From positions 1-47,681 of the forward strand of contig JAISBI010000013.1 of NCBI GenBank assembly GCA_031266275.1: a stretch of DNA of 47,681 bases, in the 5' to 3' direction. The notes under the pieces are model-generated. The model ran no database searches, had not been told where the DNA came from, and saw nothing but the letters and a program-made list of their open reading frames with translations. Made by a program: the position numbers and the translations under genes. This document shows, piece after piece, positions 7,843 through 16,061 of the stretch (its first letter is position 1; the number at the start of each line of letters is the position of its first letter). This DNA comes from Candidatus Nomurabacteria bacterium (GTDB lineage Bacteria; Patescibacteriota; Saccharimonadia; Saccharimonadales; Saccharimonadaceae).

Positions 7843-8541
7843 ATGACAAATCCGTACTCCGACGTTTATAAAGAAAAAAAAGGCTTCCCGTTCGGCGCAT
7901 TGGCAGCGATTTTCGCGGTGCTGGCCGTCGGGCTAATCGGCCTGTCAATTTGGCTGTATCCGCAAAAAGAGACTGTCAAAACTGAAGTCGAAGCTGAAGC
8001 GACGGCCGCCGCCGAACAAGCGCGAATCGAGCAAATCGCCATTGACCAGAAAGCGTTTGATGCGGAGGTGGCTAGGACCACCAAGACGTTCGTCTCGTCA
8101 GCGGACTTCGGCTCCATTTCGTTTGAATATCCTGAAACTTGGTCAAGTTACGTCGACCTCGACGGCACCGGCAAAGACACGACGTCATATTCGGTTTATT
8201 TCAATTCGGGCATGGTGCTACCGGTTGATGACAAGGGCATTTATAGCAATGCTTTGGTGCTGTTCATCCAAAAAACTGATTTGGCGGCCATCGACAAAGG
8301 ATTCGAATCCAATATGAAAAAAGGCACCGTGCAAAAGGATTCGTATGCGCTAAGCAACGGCCAAATGAACCTCACCGGCGTGCGCTATAGCGGCAATATT
8401 TCGTCCAAGAACAAAGATAAAACCGGCTCGGTGATTTATTTTCGCATCCGCGACAAAGTTTTGGGGCTGTATAGTTATGTGCCGGCCGAACAGGCGGCTA
8501 TCTATAACATCGTGCTGGGAACGATAAGGTGGGTCGAATGA
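7843..8541 (+). CDS. membrane-anchored protein, first of a tandem pair
   Basis: The family was not recognised with certainty. The 232-aa protein has a short cytoplasmic N-terminus, one membrane segment (about 17-41, GALAAIFAVLAVGLIGLSIWL), an Ala/Glu-rich helix, and an extracytoplasmic domain beginning FGSISFEYPETWSSY. That phrase resembles PsbP-like or lipoprotein-type 'P-x-x-W' domains. It is a paralogue of the next gene, which overlaps it by 4 nt (ATGA). TAGAAT (7831-7836), inside the end of the transketolase gene, ends 6 nt before this ATG, suggesting a separate leaderless transcript. Confidence 0.7.
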   Translation: MTNPYSDVYKEKKGFPFGALAAIFAVLAVGLIGLSIWLYPQKETVKTEVEAEATAAAEQARIEQIAIDQKAFDAEVARTTKTFVSSADFGSISFEYPETWSSYVDLDGTGKDTTSYSVYFNSGMVLPVDDKGIYSNALVLFIQKTDLAAIDKGFESNMKKGTVQKDSYALSNGQMNLTGVRYSGNISSKNKDKTGSVIYFRIRDKVLGLYSYVPAEQAAIYNIVLGTIRWVE

Positions 8542-9227
8542 AAATATCTGTCGCAACGATTATGGCTGGCATCTTTGGCGCACTATTCATGGCGGCCGCC
8601 GGATTTGCCATCGCGATTTATGGCGACTTCGCGCATTTTTCCAATGACAAAGAAGAAGTCGTAGCCGAAGCAGCTGACGACGCGAAGTTGGAACAAGCCG
8701 AATCTGACGGAGCAGAAATCATCGAGCTAGTCAAAGGCAAACCAGCCGAGAACCTGAAAACTCCGCTCACCTATGCCCATTTCAAAGCGCCGGCCCAATT
8801 TGCCGGCATCGAGTTCAATTATCCGCTGACATGGAGCGTATATGAGAAAAACGACGCCACCAAAACCACTGACGACAAAAGATACGACATCTATTTTGAC
8901 GTCGGCACCGTCGATTCGACCCAAACAGCCCGTGCTCACTCATTAGTCGTCAGCATCATCAGCGACTCATACGAATCAGTTTTGGGCGGCTTTCGCAAAA
9001 ACATCGACAGCGGCATCCTGATGGCCGTGCCATATGCCGTGACCGGACACGAAAACGACGTCAATTACTCCGGCGTGCTGCTGGACGGCAACCTAGAAAC
9101 CGGCGTCACCGGCGTCATGCTAATATTGAAAACCCGCGAAAAAACCCTGACCATCCGCAGTGACCTAGCCGACACAATGGACGACTTCCGCGACATCATG
9201 CTGCCGAGCTTTACTTTCGTGCCGTAA
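8538..9227 (+). CDS. membrane-anchored protein, second of a tandem pair
   Basis: The 229-aa protein has an N-terminal membrane segment (about 8-28), an acidic stretch, and an outer domain with FAGIEFNYPLTWSVYEKND. This aligns with FGSISFEYPETWSSYVDLD of the preceding gene, so the two arose by tandem duplication. The ATG at 8538 overlaps the previous stop, with AAGGTGG just upstream; a GTG at 8529 is less likely. The last ten codons and stop are duplicated at 10138, beyond the inserted HExxH gene, with only synonymous changes. Function is unknown; an extracytoplasmic role is inferred. Confidence 0.7.
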   Translation: MKISVATIMAGIFGALFMAAAGFAIAIYGDFAHFSNDKEEVVAEAADDAKLEQAESDGAEIIELVKGKPAENLKTPLTYAHFKAPAQFAGIEFNYPLTWSVYEKNDATKTTDDKRYDIYFDVGTVDSTQTARAHSLVVSIISDSYESVLGGFRKNIDSGILMAVPYAVTGHENDVNYSGVLLDGNLETGVTGVMLILKTREKTLTIRSDLADTMDDFRDIMLPSFTFVP

Positions 9228-9236
9228 GCGCTTTGG
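9194..9236 (+). repeat. 43-bp direct repeat, left copy (end of the upstream gene)
   Basis: This segment covers the last eleven codons and stop of the 8538-9227 gene plus AAGCGCTTTGG. It matches 10138-10180 at 41 of 43 positions. Both mismatches are synonymous third-position changes. The two copies bracket one minus-strand gene. Confidence 0.9.
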
Positions 9237-9247
9237 CCATCAGGCCT

Positions 9248-9270
9248 ATTGCTATTTCATGTATAGCAAT
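9248..9270 (+). terminator. possible terminator hairpin
   Basis: ATTGCTAT (9248-9255) and ATAGCAAT (9263-9270) form a perfect 8-bp stem with a 7-nt loop, followed by only TTTG-like sequence. It lies 20 nt after the stop of the membrane-anchored pair. The remaining bases up to 9378 show nothing else notable. Confidence 0.35.
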
Positions 9271-9378
9271 TTGTCTAGAAATCTTGGCGAGAAATTACCG
9301 ATTTTGACGTTAAGGTAAGGGCAATTTAAAATAGTAAAAATTGAATCTCGAAACTCAAACTAACAGATGAAAGAAAGG

Positions 9379-10095
9379 CTAAAATACCCTTGTATTAACA
9401 AATTCCGACAACCGCTCAACCCCATAATCTACCAGCTTATCAAAATCATGATACTTTTTCCAATGAGCGTGGAGGACTTTGCGAAAAGGTCGATGTTGCG
9501 GATAGCCGGTGTCTATTTCTTTAACCAACGGATATAATTCTTCGTCTAAAATCACCGTTAGAGATTCCTTCAAATAATCAAACTCTTCCTCACTCAATTG
9601 CGAGACCGGAGAATTCTGGTTTTTTCGCCAATAATGTATAAACTGGAAATGCAGTCCTTCGTGCAAGAAGGCGTCAATTGGCATGCCCCATTTTCCCTCT
9701 ATTGAATCATACATAAAAATTCTTCGGTCGTCGTAAAAGTACGGGGAGCGTGGGAAGGTAGTTATGACGAAAGTGAATTCATCACTCATCATCGGGTGGT
9801 TAGTGATTTTTTCTAATGCGCGACAGGCTTCTATAAATTTATTAGCAAAATCTTGTTCGGCGATTTGAATGAAGTTATTTAATTGGCTATTAGAATTTTG
9901 CTCTTGAGCCGAAAGATAAGGACGTAAAATCTTTTCTGACTCTGACTGGCTGAGGCCTTTGATTTGTTCAGCGATTTTCTTATCGACTGGATTTGTCAGA
10001 TTATCGGCCCAATTAACGCCCTTTGACGAATAGTGAATTGCGCTCCACCAATTCCACATGTCGCCAGCTATGTCGTAGATGATTTTGTAGTTCAT
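9379..10095 (-). CDS. putative HExxH zinc metalloprotease-like protein (paralogue)
   Basis: This 238-aa protein has HEGLH (145-149) and, after an acidic stretch, KESL with Glu177 as a candidate third zinc ligand. It has the same length and motif order as the 5243-5959 protein. No signal peptide or membrane segment is seen. The start at 10095 is chosen over an earlier in-frame ATG at 10158: a TATAAT box on the minus strand (10110-10105) lies 9 nt before it, and the earlier start falls inside the flanking repeat region. The gene is the only cargo between two 43-bp direct repeats and runs against its neighbours, which suggests acquisition. Substrate unknown. Confidence 0.6.
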   Translation of the reverse strand: MNYKIIYDIAGDMWNWWSAIHYSSKGVNWADNLTNPVDKKIAEQIKGLSQSESEKILRPYLSAQEQNSNSQLNNFIQIAEQDFANKFIEACRALEKITNHPMMSDEFTFVITTFPRSPYFYDDRRIFMYDSIEGKWGMPIDAFLHEGLHFQFIHYWRKNQNSPVSQLSEEEFDYLKESLTVILDEELYPLVKEIDTGYPQHRPFRKVLHAHWKKYHDFDKLVDYGVERLSEFVNTRVF

Positions 10096-10137
10096 ATAGT
10101 TGAGATTATAACATGTAAAGCATGGCGTCAACAATTC

Positions 10138-10180
10138 CATCATGCTGCCGAGCTTCACTTTCGTGCCATAAGCGCTTTGG
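10138..10180 (+). repeat. 43-bp direct repeat, right copy
   Basis: This copies the 3' end of the 8538-9227 gene (41 of 43 bases), including its stop codon. It lies just upstream of the histidine kinase promoter. It probably marks the original gene end before the HExxH gene was inserted. Confidence 0.9.
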
Positions 10181-10198
10181 TTGTGTTACAATTGATAT

Positions 10199-10900
10199 AT
10201 GAAAGACGCGGAGGGGAATTTCGAGATACCGGCTTTGGTGGCAGCGGCGCATGAGCTAAAGGCTCCGTTAGTGTTGTTGCGACAATTGTCGCTGCAATTA
10301 CAAAACTGTGACGACGCCAGCAGATGTGCGGAAATTACTCGCCGCATCAAATTGACGTCGGAGCGGTCGTTGCGTTTGGTCGATGGATTATCGAAAACCG
10401 CGCGGCTGGAAGACGCCATGTTTGAGCTGAAGCCGATTATGATTAATGGCGTCGTGAATGAAGTTGTGTCGGAAATCCAGCCATTAGCTGATGCTCTGAA
10501 CCAAGAAATCCGCGTCAAAAGCCGGCGGCGCTCCGTCGTGGTGGGTCATCTCGATTTGATACGCACAGTGCTGTTGGGTTTGCTCGATAATTCATTGATG
10601 GCTGGCACGGCGAAAAATAAAATCGATATAAGCTTCTCGGCCGGCAGGGAACAATTAGTATTGTCGGTGCGTGACCACGGGCAAAAAATCGACAGAAAAG
10701 TTTATAGAAGCATCATGTCAAATCTCGGTCACGGCGCCGTCGGCGTGCCGGATCGGCCGTTGTCGAGCGGGCTGGGGCTGTTCGTGGCCACGCGCTTCGC
10801 CACATATATGAAAGGCAGCCTGTCCGCCGTTTGTCATCGGCGCGGCGGCATGACGTTCAAAGTTTCACTGCCGCTTTCGAGGCAATTGGAGTTGTTCTGA
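10199..10900 (+). CDS. soluble sensor histidine kinase without a sensor domain
   Basis: The 233-aa protein is a minimal kinase core. The phospho-accepting His18 sits in an H-box (AAHELKAPLVLLRQ). Then come an N-box (TVLLGLLDNSLMAG), a DHGQKI G1-type motif and a SSGLGLFVATRF G2 box. There is no membrane segment or input domain, so it presumably acts in the cytoplasm on a signal given by another protein. The receiver gene follows with a 1-nt overlap (TGATG), marking a two-component pair. TACAAT (10187-10192) ends 6 nt before the ATG, consistent with a leaderless message that starts the recO operon. Confidence 0.88.
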   Translation: MKDAEGNFEIPALVAAAHELKAPLVLLRQLSLQLQNCDDASRCAEITRRIKLTSERSLRLVDGLSKTARLEDAMFELKPIMINGVVNEVVSEIQPLADALNQEIRVKSRRRSVVVGHLDLIRTVLLGLLDNSLMAGTAKNKIDISFSAGREQLVLSVRDHGQKIDRKVYRSIMSNLGHGAVGVPDRPLSSGLGLFVATRFATYMKGSLSAVCHRRGGMTFKVSLPLSRQLELF

Positions 10901-11241
10901 TGAGGGTTTTAATCGTCGATGATGACGCGTGGTTCGCCGAAAGTTTGAAAGGTTGTTTGAGTGGTTTTGAAGTCGGCATCATCACGGCGGCCGATGATAT
11001 TTTTCCGGCCATCGAACAATTTCGCCCTGATATTTTATTGTTGGATTTGATTTTGTCCGAGCAAAACGCCATCACTTTTTTGAATGAGTTTGCTAGTTAT
11101 GACGATTTGCAAACCTTGCGAATTTTCGTGCTCAGTTCGGCGGCCAAAGACTTCGACGCGAAAACTTTGACCGATTTCGGCGTCGAAAAGGTTTTCGACA
11201 AAGCTGATTTCACGCCGCAGATATTGGAGGCCGCCATATGA
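10900..11241 (+). CDS. stand-alone response regulator receiver
   Basis: The 113-aa protein is a single receiver domain with acidic residues D7-D9, phospho-acceptor Asp49 (LLLDL) and a C-terminal FDKADF lysine. There is no DNA-binding or enzymatic output, so it likely works by protein contact. The ATG overlaps the kinase stop. A longer in-frame start at 10831 lies wholly within the kinase gene and is rejected. recO begins inside its stop codon (ATGA), so the three genes are probably translated together. Confidence 0.88.
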   Translation: MRVLIVDDDAWFAESLKGCLSGFEVGIITAADDIFPAIEQFRPDILLLDLILSEQNAITFLNEFASYDDLQTLRIFVLSSAAKDFDAKTLTDFGVEKVFDKADFTPQILEAAI

Positions 11242-11915
11242 AAACCTTGCGCACCGACGGCGTGATTTTGCGCCGAACAAATTTCGGCGAAGCCGACCGC
11301 ATCATCAAAGTCATCACGCAGCGCGACGGCATCGTTTCCGTCATGGCAAAATCGGTGCGCAAAGAAAAATCCAAACTGGCCGGCGGCATCGAACTTTTCG
11401 CGATTTGCGATTTGAATTTGCATTTCGGCAAAAGCGAATTGGCCGTACTGACCGGCGCACGCATCAAAACTTTTTTCGACCAAATATTAGTCGACTACGA
11501 TAGATTGCAATTTGCCTACGACGTCTTGAAGCGCATCGGCAAAACCGCCGAGAGCATGGCCGAGCCGGAATTTTATAATTTGTTAACCGAAACATTAGCC
11601 GCGCTGAACGACGTAAAGGTATCGCTCAACCTAATCAAAGTCTGGTTCTATCTGCACCTCGCCAATATTTTGGGGCACGGCTTGAATACGGCGACTGACG
11701 TTTCCGGCATGAAACTAGTCGAGGGCGCACATTATAATTTCGACTCGCATGGTCAAGTTTTCATCTTCAATGAAAACGGCAGCTTCGGCACCGAACATAT
11801 TAAATTCCTGCGCGTCTTGGCCCAAAACAAACCAGCCATAGTGGCCAAAATCGCCGACGTCGATAAATTATCTCGAGACTGCACGCCGTTGGCTCTAGCT
11901 ATGGCAAAAATCTAA
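11238..11915 (+). CDS. recO: DNA repair protein RecO
   Basis: RecO helps load RecA onto SSB-coated single-stranded DNA in gap repair. The 225-aa protein has the N-terminal OB-fold start RTDGVILRRTNFGEADRIIK, VMAKSVRKEKSKLAGG and the helical C-terminal domain. Cysteines that form a zinc finger in some RecO proteins are absent. It overlaps the receiver stop by 4 nt. Its pairing with a two-component system may be simply operonic. Confidence 0.92.
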   Translation: MKTLRTDGVILRRTNFGEADRIIKVITQRDGIVSVMAKSVRKEKSKLAGGIELFAICDLNLHFGKSELAVLTGARIKTFFDQILVDYDRLQFAYDVLKRIGKTAESMAEPEFYNLLTETLAALNDVKVSLNLIKVWFYLHLANILGHGLNTATDVSGMKLVEGAHYNFDSHGQVFIFNENGSFGTEHIKFLRVLAQNKPAIVAKIADVDKLSRDCTPLALAMAKI

Positions 11916-11936
11916 AACCGTGCTATACTTAATAGT

Positions 11937-12962
11937 ATGAAGAAAGTTATTTTGACAGGAGACCGTCCAACCGGTAAATTGCATCTGGGGCACTATGTCG
12001 GGTCGTTGAAAAAACGCGTCGAGTTGCAAAATTCCGGATTGTACGACATGTACGTCATGATTGCCGACGAGCAGGCGCTGGCCGACAACGCCCGCAACCC
12101 GCAAAAAATCCGCGACAGTTTGCTGGAAGTGGCACTGGATTATTTGGCGGTAGGAATCGACCCGAGCAAGACGACTATTTTCATCCAGAGCCAAATCCCA
12201 GCGCTGTATGAATTGACTTTTCACTATTCCGGCTTCGTGCATCTCGGGCGATTGCAACGCATTCCAACCCTGAAGCAAGAAATTAAAGAGCGTGGCTTTG
12301 AAAAAGAATTGCCGATATCATGGCTGACTTATCCGATTTCGCAGTGCGCCGACATCACGGCTTTTGGCGCGCATCTGGTGCCGGTCGGACAAGATCAAGC
12401 GCCAGTAGTGGAAATCGACCGCGAGATTGTGCGGGCATTCAATCGGCAATACGGCGATATTTTGGTCGAACCGGAAGCTGTCGTGCCGGATGGCTTTGCC
12501 AAGCGTCTGCCCGGACTGTATGGCATAGATGACAAAATGAGTAAAAGCCTCGACAATGCGATTTATCTGTCGGATTCGCCGGAAGAAGTGGCGGCCAAAG
12601 TCATGAAAATGTACACCGATGCCGACCATATCCGCGTGGAAGATGCTGGCAAAGTCGAAGGCAATGTCGTGTTTATATATCTCGACGTTTTCGCCGAAAC
12701 GGCCGAGCAAAAAACAAAAGTCGCCGAGCTGAAAGAGCAGTACCAAAAAGGCGGGCTGGGGGACGTGGCCGTGAAGAAATATCTCATCGAAGTGCTGGAA
12801 AGTGTCTTGGCGCCGATTCGCCAGCGCCGCGCCGAATACGAACAAGACCTAGACAAAGTCCGCGCTATTTTGCGCGACGGCAGCGCCAAAGCGGACGCGG
12901 TCGCCAATCAAACTTTGCAAAAAGTTCGCGAAGCCATCGGGCTGAATTACCTTGAACAATAG
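11937..12962 (+). CDS. trpS: tryptophanyl-tRNA synthetase
   Basis: This class I synthetase charges tRNA-Trp. The 341-aa protein has GDRPTGKLHLGHYVGS (HIGH motif HLGH), a DDKMSKSLDNAI KMSKS motif near residue 202, and GAHLVPVGQDQAP. Length is normal for bacterial TrpRS. TATACT (11924-11929) ends 7 nt before the ATG and no ribosome site is present, so a leaderless start is likely despite its position behind recO. Confidence 0.97.
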   Translation: MKKVILTGDRPTGKLHLGHYVGSLKKRVELQNSGLYDMYVMIADEQALADNARNPQKIRDSLLEVALDYLAVGIDPSKTTIFIQSQIPALYELTFHYSGFVHLGRLQRIPTLKQEIKERGFEKELPISWLTYPISQCADITAFGAHLVPVGQDQAPVVEIDREIVRAFNRQYGDILVEPEAVVPDGFAKRLPGLYGIDDKMSKSLDNAIYLSDSPEEVAAKVMKMYTDADHIRVEDAGKVEGNVVFIYLDVFAETAEQKTKVAELKEQYQKGGLGDVAVKKYLIEVLESVLAPIRQRRAEYEQDLDKVRAILRDGSAKADAVANQTLQKVREAIGLNYLEQ

Positions 12963-12992
12963 ATTTAGAAAACTATAACGAGAGGAGGAAGT

Positions 12993-14132
12993 ATGAAAAA
13001 AATATATCTAGACAACGCCGCCACTGCGCCAATTCTGCTGCCGGTCATTTGGGAAATGCAAAAAGTGCTTTATGGTTTCGGCAATCCGTCCAGCCTGCAC
13101 AAATCCGGCCGCGATGCCAAAAAATTAGTCGCCAACGCGCGTCGGCAAGTAGCGAAATTAATCGGTACCCAGCCAGACGAGATAGTTTTCACGTCTGGCG
13201 GAACCGAATCAAACGGTAGCGTGATTTTCAATTTTCGAAATCAAAAAATCATCATCTCGGCCATCGAACATCCGAGCATCATGGAACCGGTTAGACGCCT
13301 AGACGAAACATTAATAGCACCAGTCAACAAAAGTGGGCGAGTTAATCTGTCTGCTTTTAAAAAACTGCTCGACGAAAAGCCAGCTTTAGTCTCAATCATG
13401 CTGGCCAACAATGAAACCGGCGCCATCCAAGATGTGAAAAAAATCGCGACTTTGGCTCACGCAGCCGGTGCCCTCGTCCACACTGATGCCACTCAAGCCG
13501 CCGGCAAAGTTCCCATCGATGCCCGCGAACTGAACGTCGATTTCCTGACCATTTCCGCCCACAAAATCGGCGGGCCAAAAGGCGTCGGCGCTCTATATAT
13601 CAAAAAAGGTCTCGCGCTCGAACCAATGCTGCTGGGCGGACACCAAGAAAATAACCGACGGGCCGGCACGGAAAACGTCGCCAGCATTGTCGGGTTTGGC
13701 TTGGCGGCCGACATTAGCCGGAAAAGCTTGCGCGCGACGGCGCGGAAAATGACCACCCTGCGCGATAAATTAAAATCCGGCATCATAGCTGCGATACCGG
13801 ACGTCACCGTCAACGGCGACCCGAATAATTCATTGCCGCATATTTTGAACGTTTCGTTCGCCGGCGCGGAGGGCGAATCAATTTTGTTGCGGCTGGATAG
13901 ATTGGGCATCGAAGTTTCGACCGGTTCGGCTTGCGCTTCGCGGGACATCATGCCGTCGCACGTACTGATGGCGATGGGCGCCGATGCGGAATTAGCGCAC
14001 GGCTCGATTCGTTTCAGTTTGGGCGTCGACACGACGGCCGAAGATATTAACAAGGTGCTGAAAAAACTGCCGCCAATCGTCGAAAACCTGCGCAACCTAT
14101 CAACCATCGGGAAAAAATATGGCCGAAAATAA
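12993..14132 (+). CDS. cysteine desulfurase (NifS/IscS-type)
   Basis: This PLP enzyme strips sulfur from cysteine for Fe-S clusters and thio-modified tRNA. The 379-aa protein has LDNAATAP at the N-terminus, VHTDATQAAGK, the PLP lysine K191 in SAHKIGGPKG, and the catalytic cysteine C314 in STGSACAS. The active-site loop resembles the IscS/NifS group. A strong GAGGAGG site precedes the ATG. The scaffold gene follows with a 14-nt overlap, so the pair likely forms a minimal Fe-S assembly unit, supplying for example NrdG. Confidence 0.95.
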   Translation: MKKIYLDNAATAPILLPVIWEMQKVLYGFGNPSSLHKSGRDAKKLVANARRQVAKLIGTQPDEIVFTSGGTESNGSVIFNFRNQKIIISAIEHPSIMEPVRRLDETLIAPVNKSGRVNLSAFKKLLDEKPALVSIMLANNETGAIQDVKKIATLAHAAGALVHTDATQAAGKVPIDARELNVDFLTISAHKIGGPKGVGALYIKKGLALEPMLLGGHQENNRRAGTENVASIVGFGLAADISRKSLRATARKMTTLRDKLKSGIIAAIPDVTVNGDPNNSLPHILNVSFAGAEGESILLRLDRLGIEVSTGSACASRDIMPSHVLMAMGADAELAHGSIRFSLGVDTTAEDINKVLKKLPPIVENLRNLSTIGKKYGRK

Positions 14133-14544
14133 CTCTGATTGGCTGTATTCCGACGAAGTCAAAGACCATTTTTTCCACCCGCGCAATGTTTTATTCGAAG
14201 ACGAATCGACTTTCCCGCACAACGCGCGCGGGATGGCCGGCAATGTGATTTGCGGCGATCAAATGCTGATGCTGCTGAAAATAAAAGACGACATCATCAA
14301 AGACATCAAATGGAAAACTTACGGCTGCGCTTCGGCCATCGCCTCGACTTCGATGCTTTCCGAAGTCGCCAAAGGCATGAATATCGCCGACGCTTTCAAT
14401 ATCACTCCGCAAGAAGTGGCCGAAAAATTAGGCGGTCTGCCGCCCAACAAAAAGCACTGCTCGGTTCTCGGCGATGAAGCGCTGCGCTCCGCCATCAATG
14501 GTTATTTGAGCGAGAATGGACGCCGAAACTATGAGGTTAAATAG
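14119..14544 (+). CDS. Fe-S cluster scaffold protein (IscU/NifU-type)
   Basis: The 141-aa scaffold has three cysteines at the expected places: C45 in NVICGDQ with Asp47, C70 in TYGCASAIAS, and C114 in KKHCSVL. These bind the nascent cluster. It overlaps the desulfurase gene by 14 nt, so the two products are made together. SufU is a close relative; the lack of a long insertion before the third cysteine favours IscU/NifU-N type. Confidence 0.93.
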   Translation: MAENNSDWLYSDEVKDHFFHPRNVLFEDESTFPHNARGMAGNVICGDQMLMLLKIKDDIIKDIKWKTYGCASAIASTSMLSEVAKGMNIADAFNITPQEVAEKLGGLPPNKKHCSVLGDEALRSAINGYLSENGRRNYEVK

Positions 14545-15193
14545 ATTTTTAGCAGAGTCCACCGGACTCAGTCGGCGCGAAGCGGACGAAAAAATCACGG
14601 CGGGGCAAGTTCTAGTCAATGGCAAAAAAGCCGTTTTGGGCCAACAAATTGAACCGGAAGCGGACAACATTCTACTCGGCGGGGAACCCGTCGAAAGTGT
14701 TGTAAAATTTACAACAGTAATGTTGAATAAACCGGCTGGCTACGTCTCCTCGCGCAACGGTCAAGGCCGGTCGACAGTCTATGAATTATTACCCGAAAAA
14801 TACGCCGAGCTAAAAACCGTCGGGCGATTGGACCAAGATTCCAGCGGGCTATTGCTGCTATCTAACGACGGCGGTTTCACACACCAAATGACGCACCCTA
14901 AATTCGCCAAGGTAAAAGTATATGAAGTCAAATTAGACAAACCACTCGAACCTTTGCACCAGCAAATGATTGCCGATTTAGGCATTGAGCTAGCTGACGG
15001 CCACTCCAAATTAGGCTTGGAAAAGTTGGACGACTCGCGAAAATTCTGGCGCGCAACCATGCACGAGGGCCGCAACCGCCAAATTCGCCGCACTTTCAAA
15101 GCCTTAGGCTACGCCGTCGAAGCCTTGCATCGCACTCATTTCGGACCGTATATTCTCGGCGATTTGGAATCGGGGGCTTTCCATGAAGTATAG
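14531..15193 (+). CDS. rRNA pseudouridine synthase (RsuA/RluB family)
   Basis: The enzyme converts a specific rRNA uridine to pseudouridine. An S4 domain opens the protein (MRLNRFLAESTGLSRREADEKI). The catalytic motif is GRLDQDSSGLLLLSNDG, with Asp the nucleophile, followed by HEGRNRQIRRTF. The start at 14531 is preferred over 14516 because family members begin MRLN; neither has a strong ribosome site. It overlaps the scaffold gene by 14 nt. RluB and RsuA targets cannot be separated by eye. Confidence 0.9.
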   Translation: MRLNRFLAESTGLSRREADEKITAGQVLVNGKKAVLGQQIEPEADNILLGGEPVESVVKFTTVMLNKPAGYVSSRNGQGRSTVYELLPEKYAELKTVGRLDQDSSGLLLLSNDGGFTHQMTHPKFAKVKVYEVKLDKPLEPLHQQMIADLGIELADGHSKLGLEKLDDSRKFWRATMHEGRNRQIRRTFKALGYAVEALHRTHFGPYILGDLESGAFHEV

Positions 15194-15410
15194 ATATCGC
15201 GAGCCGATGACACACCAAAAATGCGGTGGCAAAAACTGCTACGCGTCCAAAAAAGAAGCCGAAACAGCCGGCCGCGAGCAAGAATTATCGGACCTAAAAA
15301 ACGAAACCAAAATCTCAGTCTATCGCTGCCAATTTTGCGGCAAATGGCATTTGACATCCGCTCTTCCAAAAAACCGCAAATCATGTTATGATGTAGCAAA
15401 AGAGGAGTGA
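15183..15410 (+). CDS. small zinc-ribbon-like protein
   Basis: This 75-aa basic protein has two cysteine pairs, C14 with C19 (KCGGKNC) and C49 with C52 (CQFC), consistent with one zinc site. It ends in charged residues. It overlaps the pseudouridine synthase by 11 nt. No known family was recognised. Its place after an rRNA-modifying enzyme hints at an RNA-linked role, but this is inference. Confidence 0.65.
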   Translation: MKYRYREPMTHQKCGGKNCYASKKEAETAGREQELSDLKNETKISVYRCQFCGKWHLTSALPKNRKSCYDVAKEE

Positions 15411-15412
15411 GT

Positions 15413-16054
15413 ATGGCACAGACTACCAAAAACAATTCGTCAGTTAATTTTGCTAAAATTTGGCAAGAGATTGGTGCTGTGCCGGAGAAACCGCACCGGA
15501 AATCGCCGTCTGTCACACACAAAAAATCTACCAAAACAGCCGTCAAGCACGCCAAAAAGCCCCATCACGCCAGCAAAAAAACACCCGCAAAAAAGCGCCT
15601 GCCCTATATTTTCGTCGAAGAAATCAATATCCGGCCGCGCTTGCCTCAGGAACCGCAGATATTCGAACCGGTCCTCGTCATCGAGCGATACGAATACGGC
15701 AGGGAGGAGCAGATTGAAAAAAATATCGAGCCAGAGTCCGTTGTTGCCAAAACCGAAACGGCGCCCGCCGCGCCCAGCGGCTTCAACCAAGTCTACGACA
15801 AAATATTGATGGCTCGCCGCGCCATCACGGCCATCCAATCCGAATCCGAAACCATCAAGCAGCAAAAAGAATTGATTCGAGCGACCGCAATCGACAGCCC
15901 CAGCAGCAGCAGCACCGGCTTGGCGGCCGGAATATTGCCGAAGCCGCGCCAATTTGACGCCCGCGCTCATCGCTCAATCGAACGGCCGAGCACTTGGCAG
16001 CGGCTGACCAAAAACTGGCAGAGTTTCAAAAAACGACTTTTTATGGTATTGTGA
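15413..16054 (+). CDS. basic low-complexity hypothetical protein
   Basis: The 213-aa protein starts at ATG 15413, with GAGGAG 5 nt upstream; the in-frame GTG at 15407 overlaps that site. The N-terminal 65 residues are Lys/His/Pro-rich, the middle is acidic, and the C-terminus has a short amphipathic Arg/Lys stretch. No membrane segment, signal peptide or known domain was found. It lies 7 nt before the sortase gene, whose product also has a long basic cytoplasmic tail, so the two may work at the inner face of the membrane. Confidence 0.6.
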   Translation: MAQTTKNNSSVNFAKIWQEIGAVPEKPHRKSPSVTHKKSTKTAVKHAKKPHHASKKTPAKKRLPYIFVEEINIRPRLPQEPQIFEPVLVIERYEYGREEQIEKNIEPESVVAKTETAPAAPSGFNQVYDKILMARRAITAIQSESETIKQQKELIRATAIDSPSSSSTGLAAGILPKPRQFDARAHRSIERPSTWQRLTKNWQSFKKRLFMVL

Positions 16055-16061
16055 TAACAAG

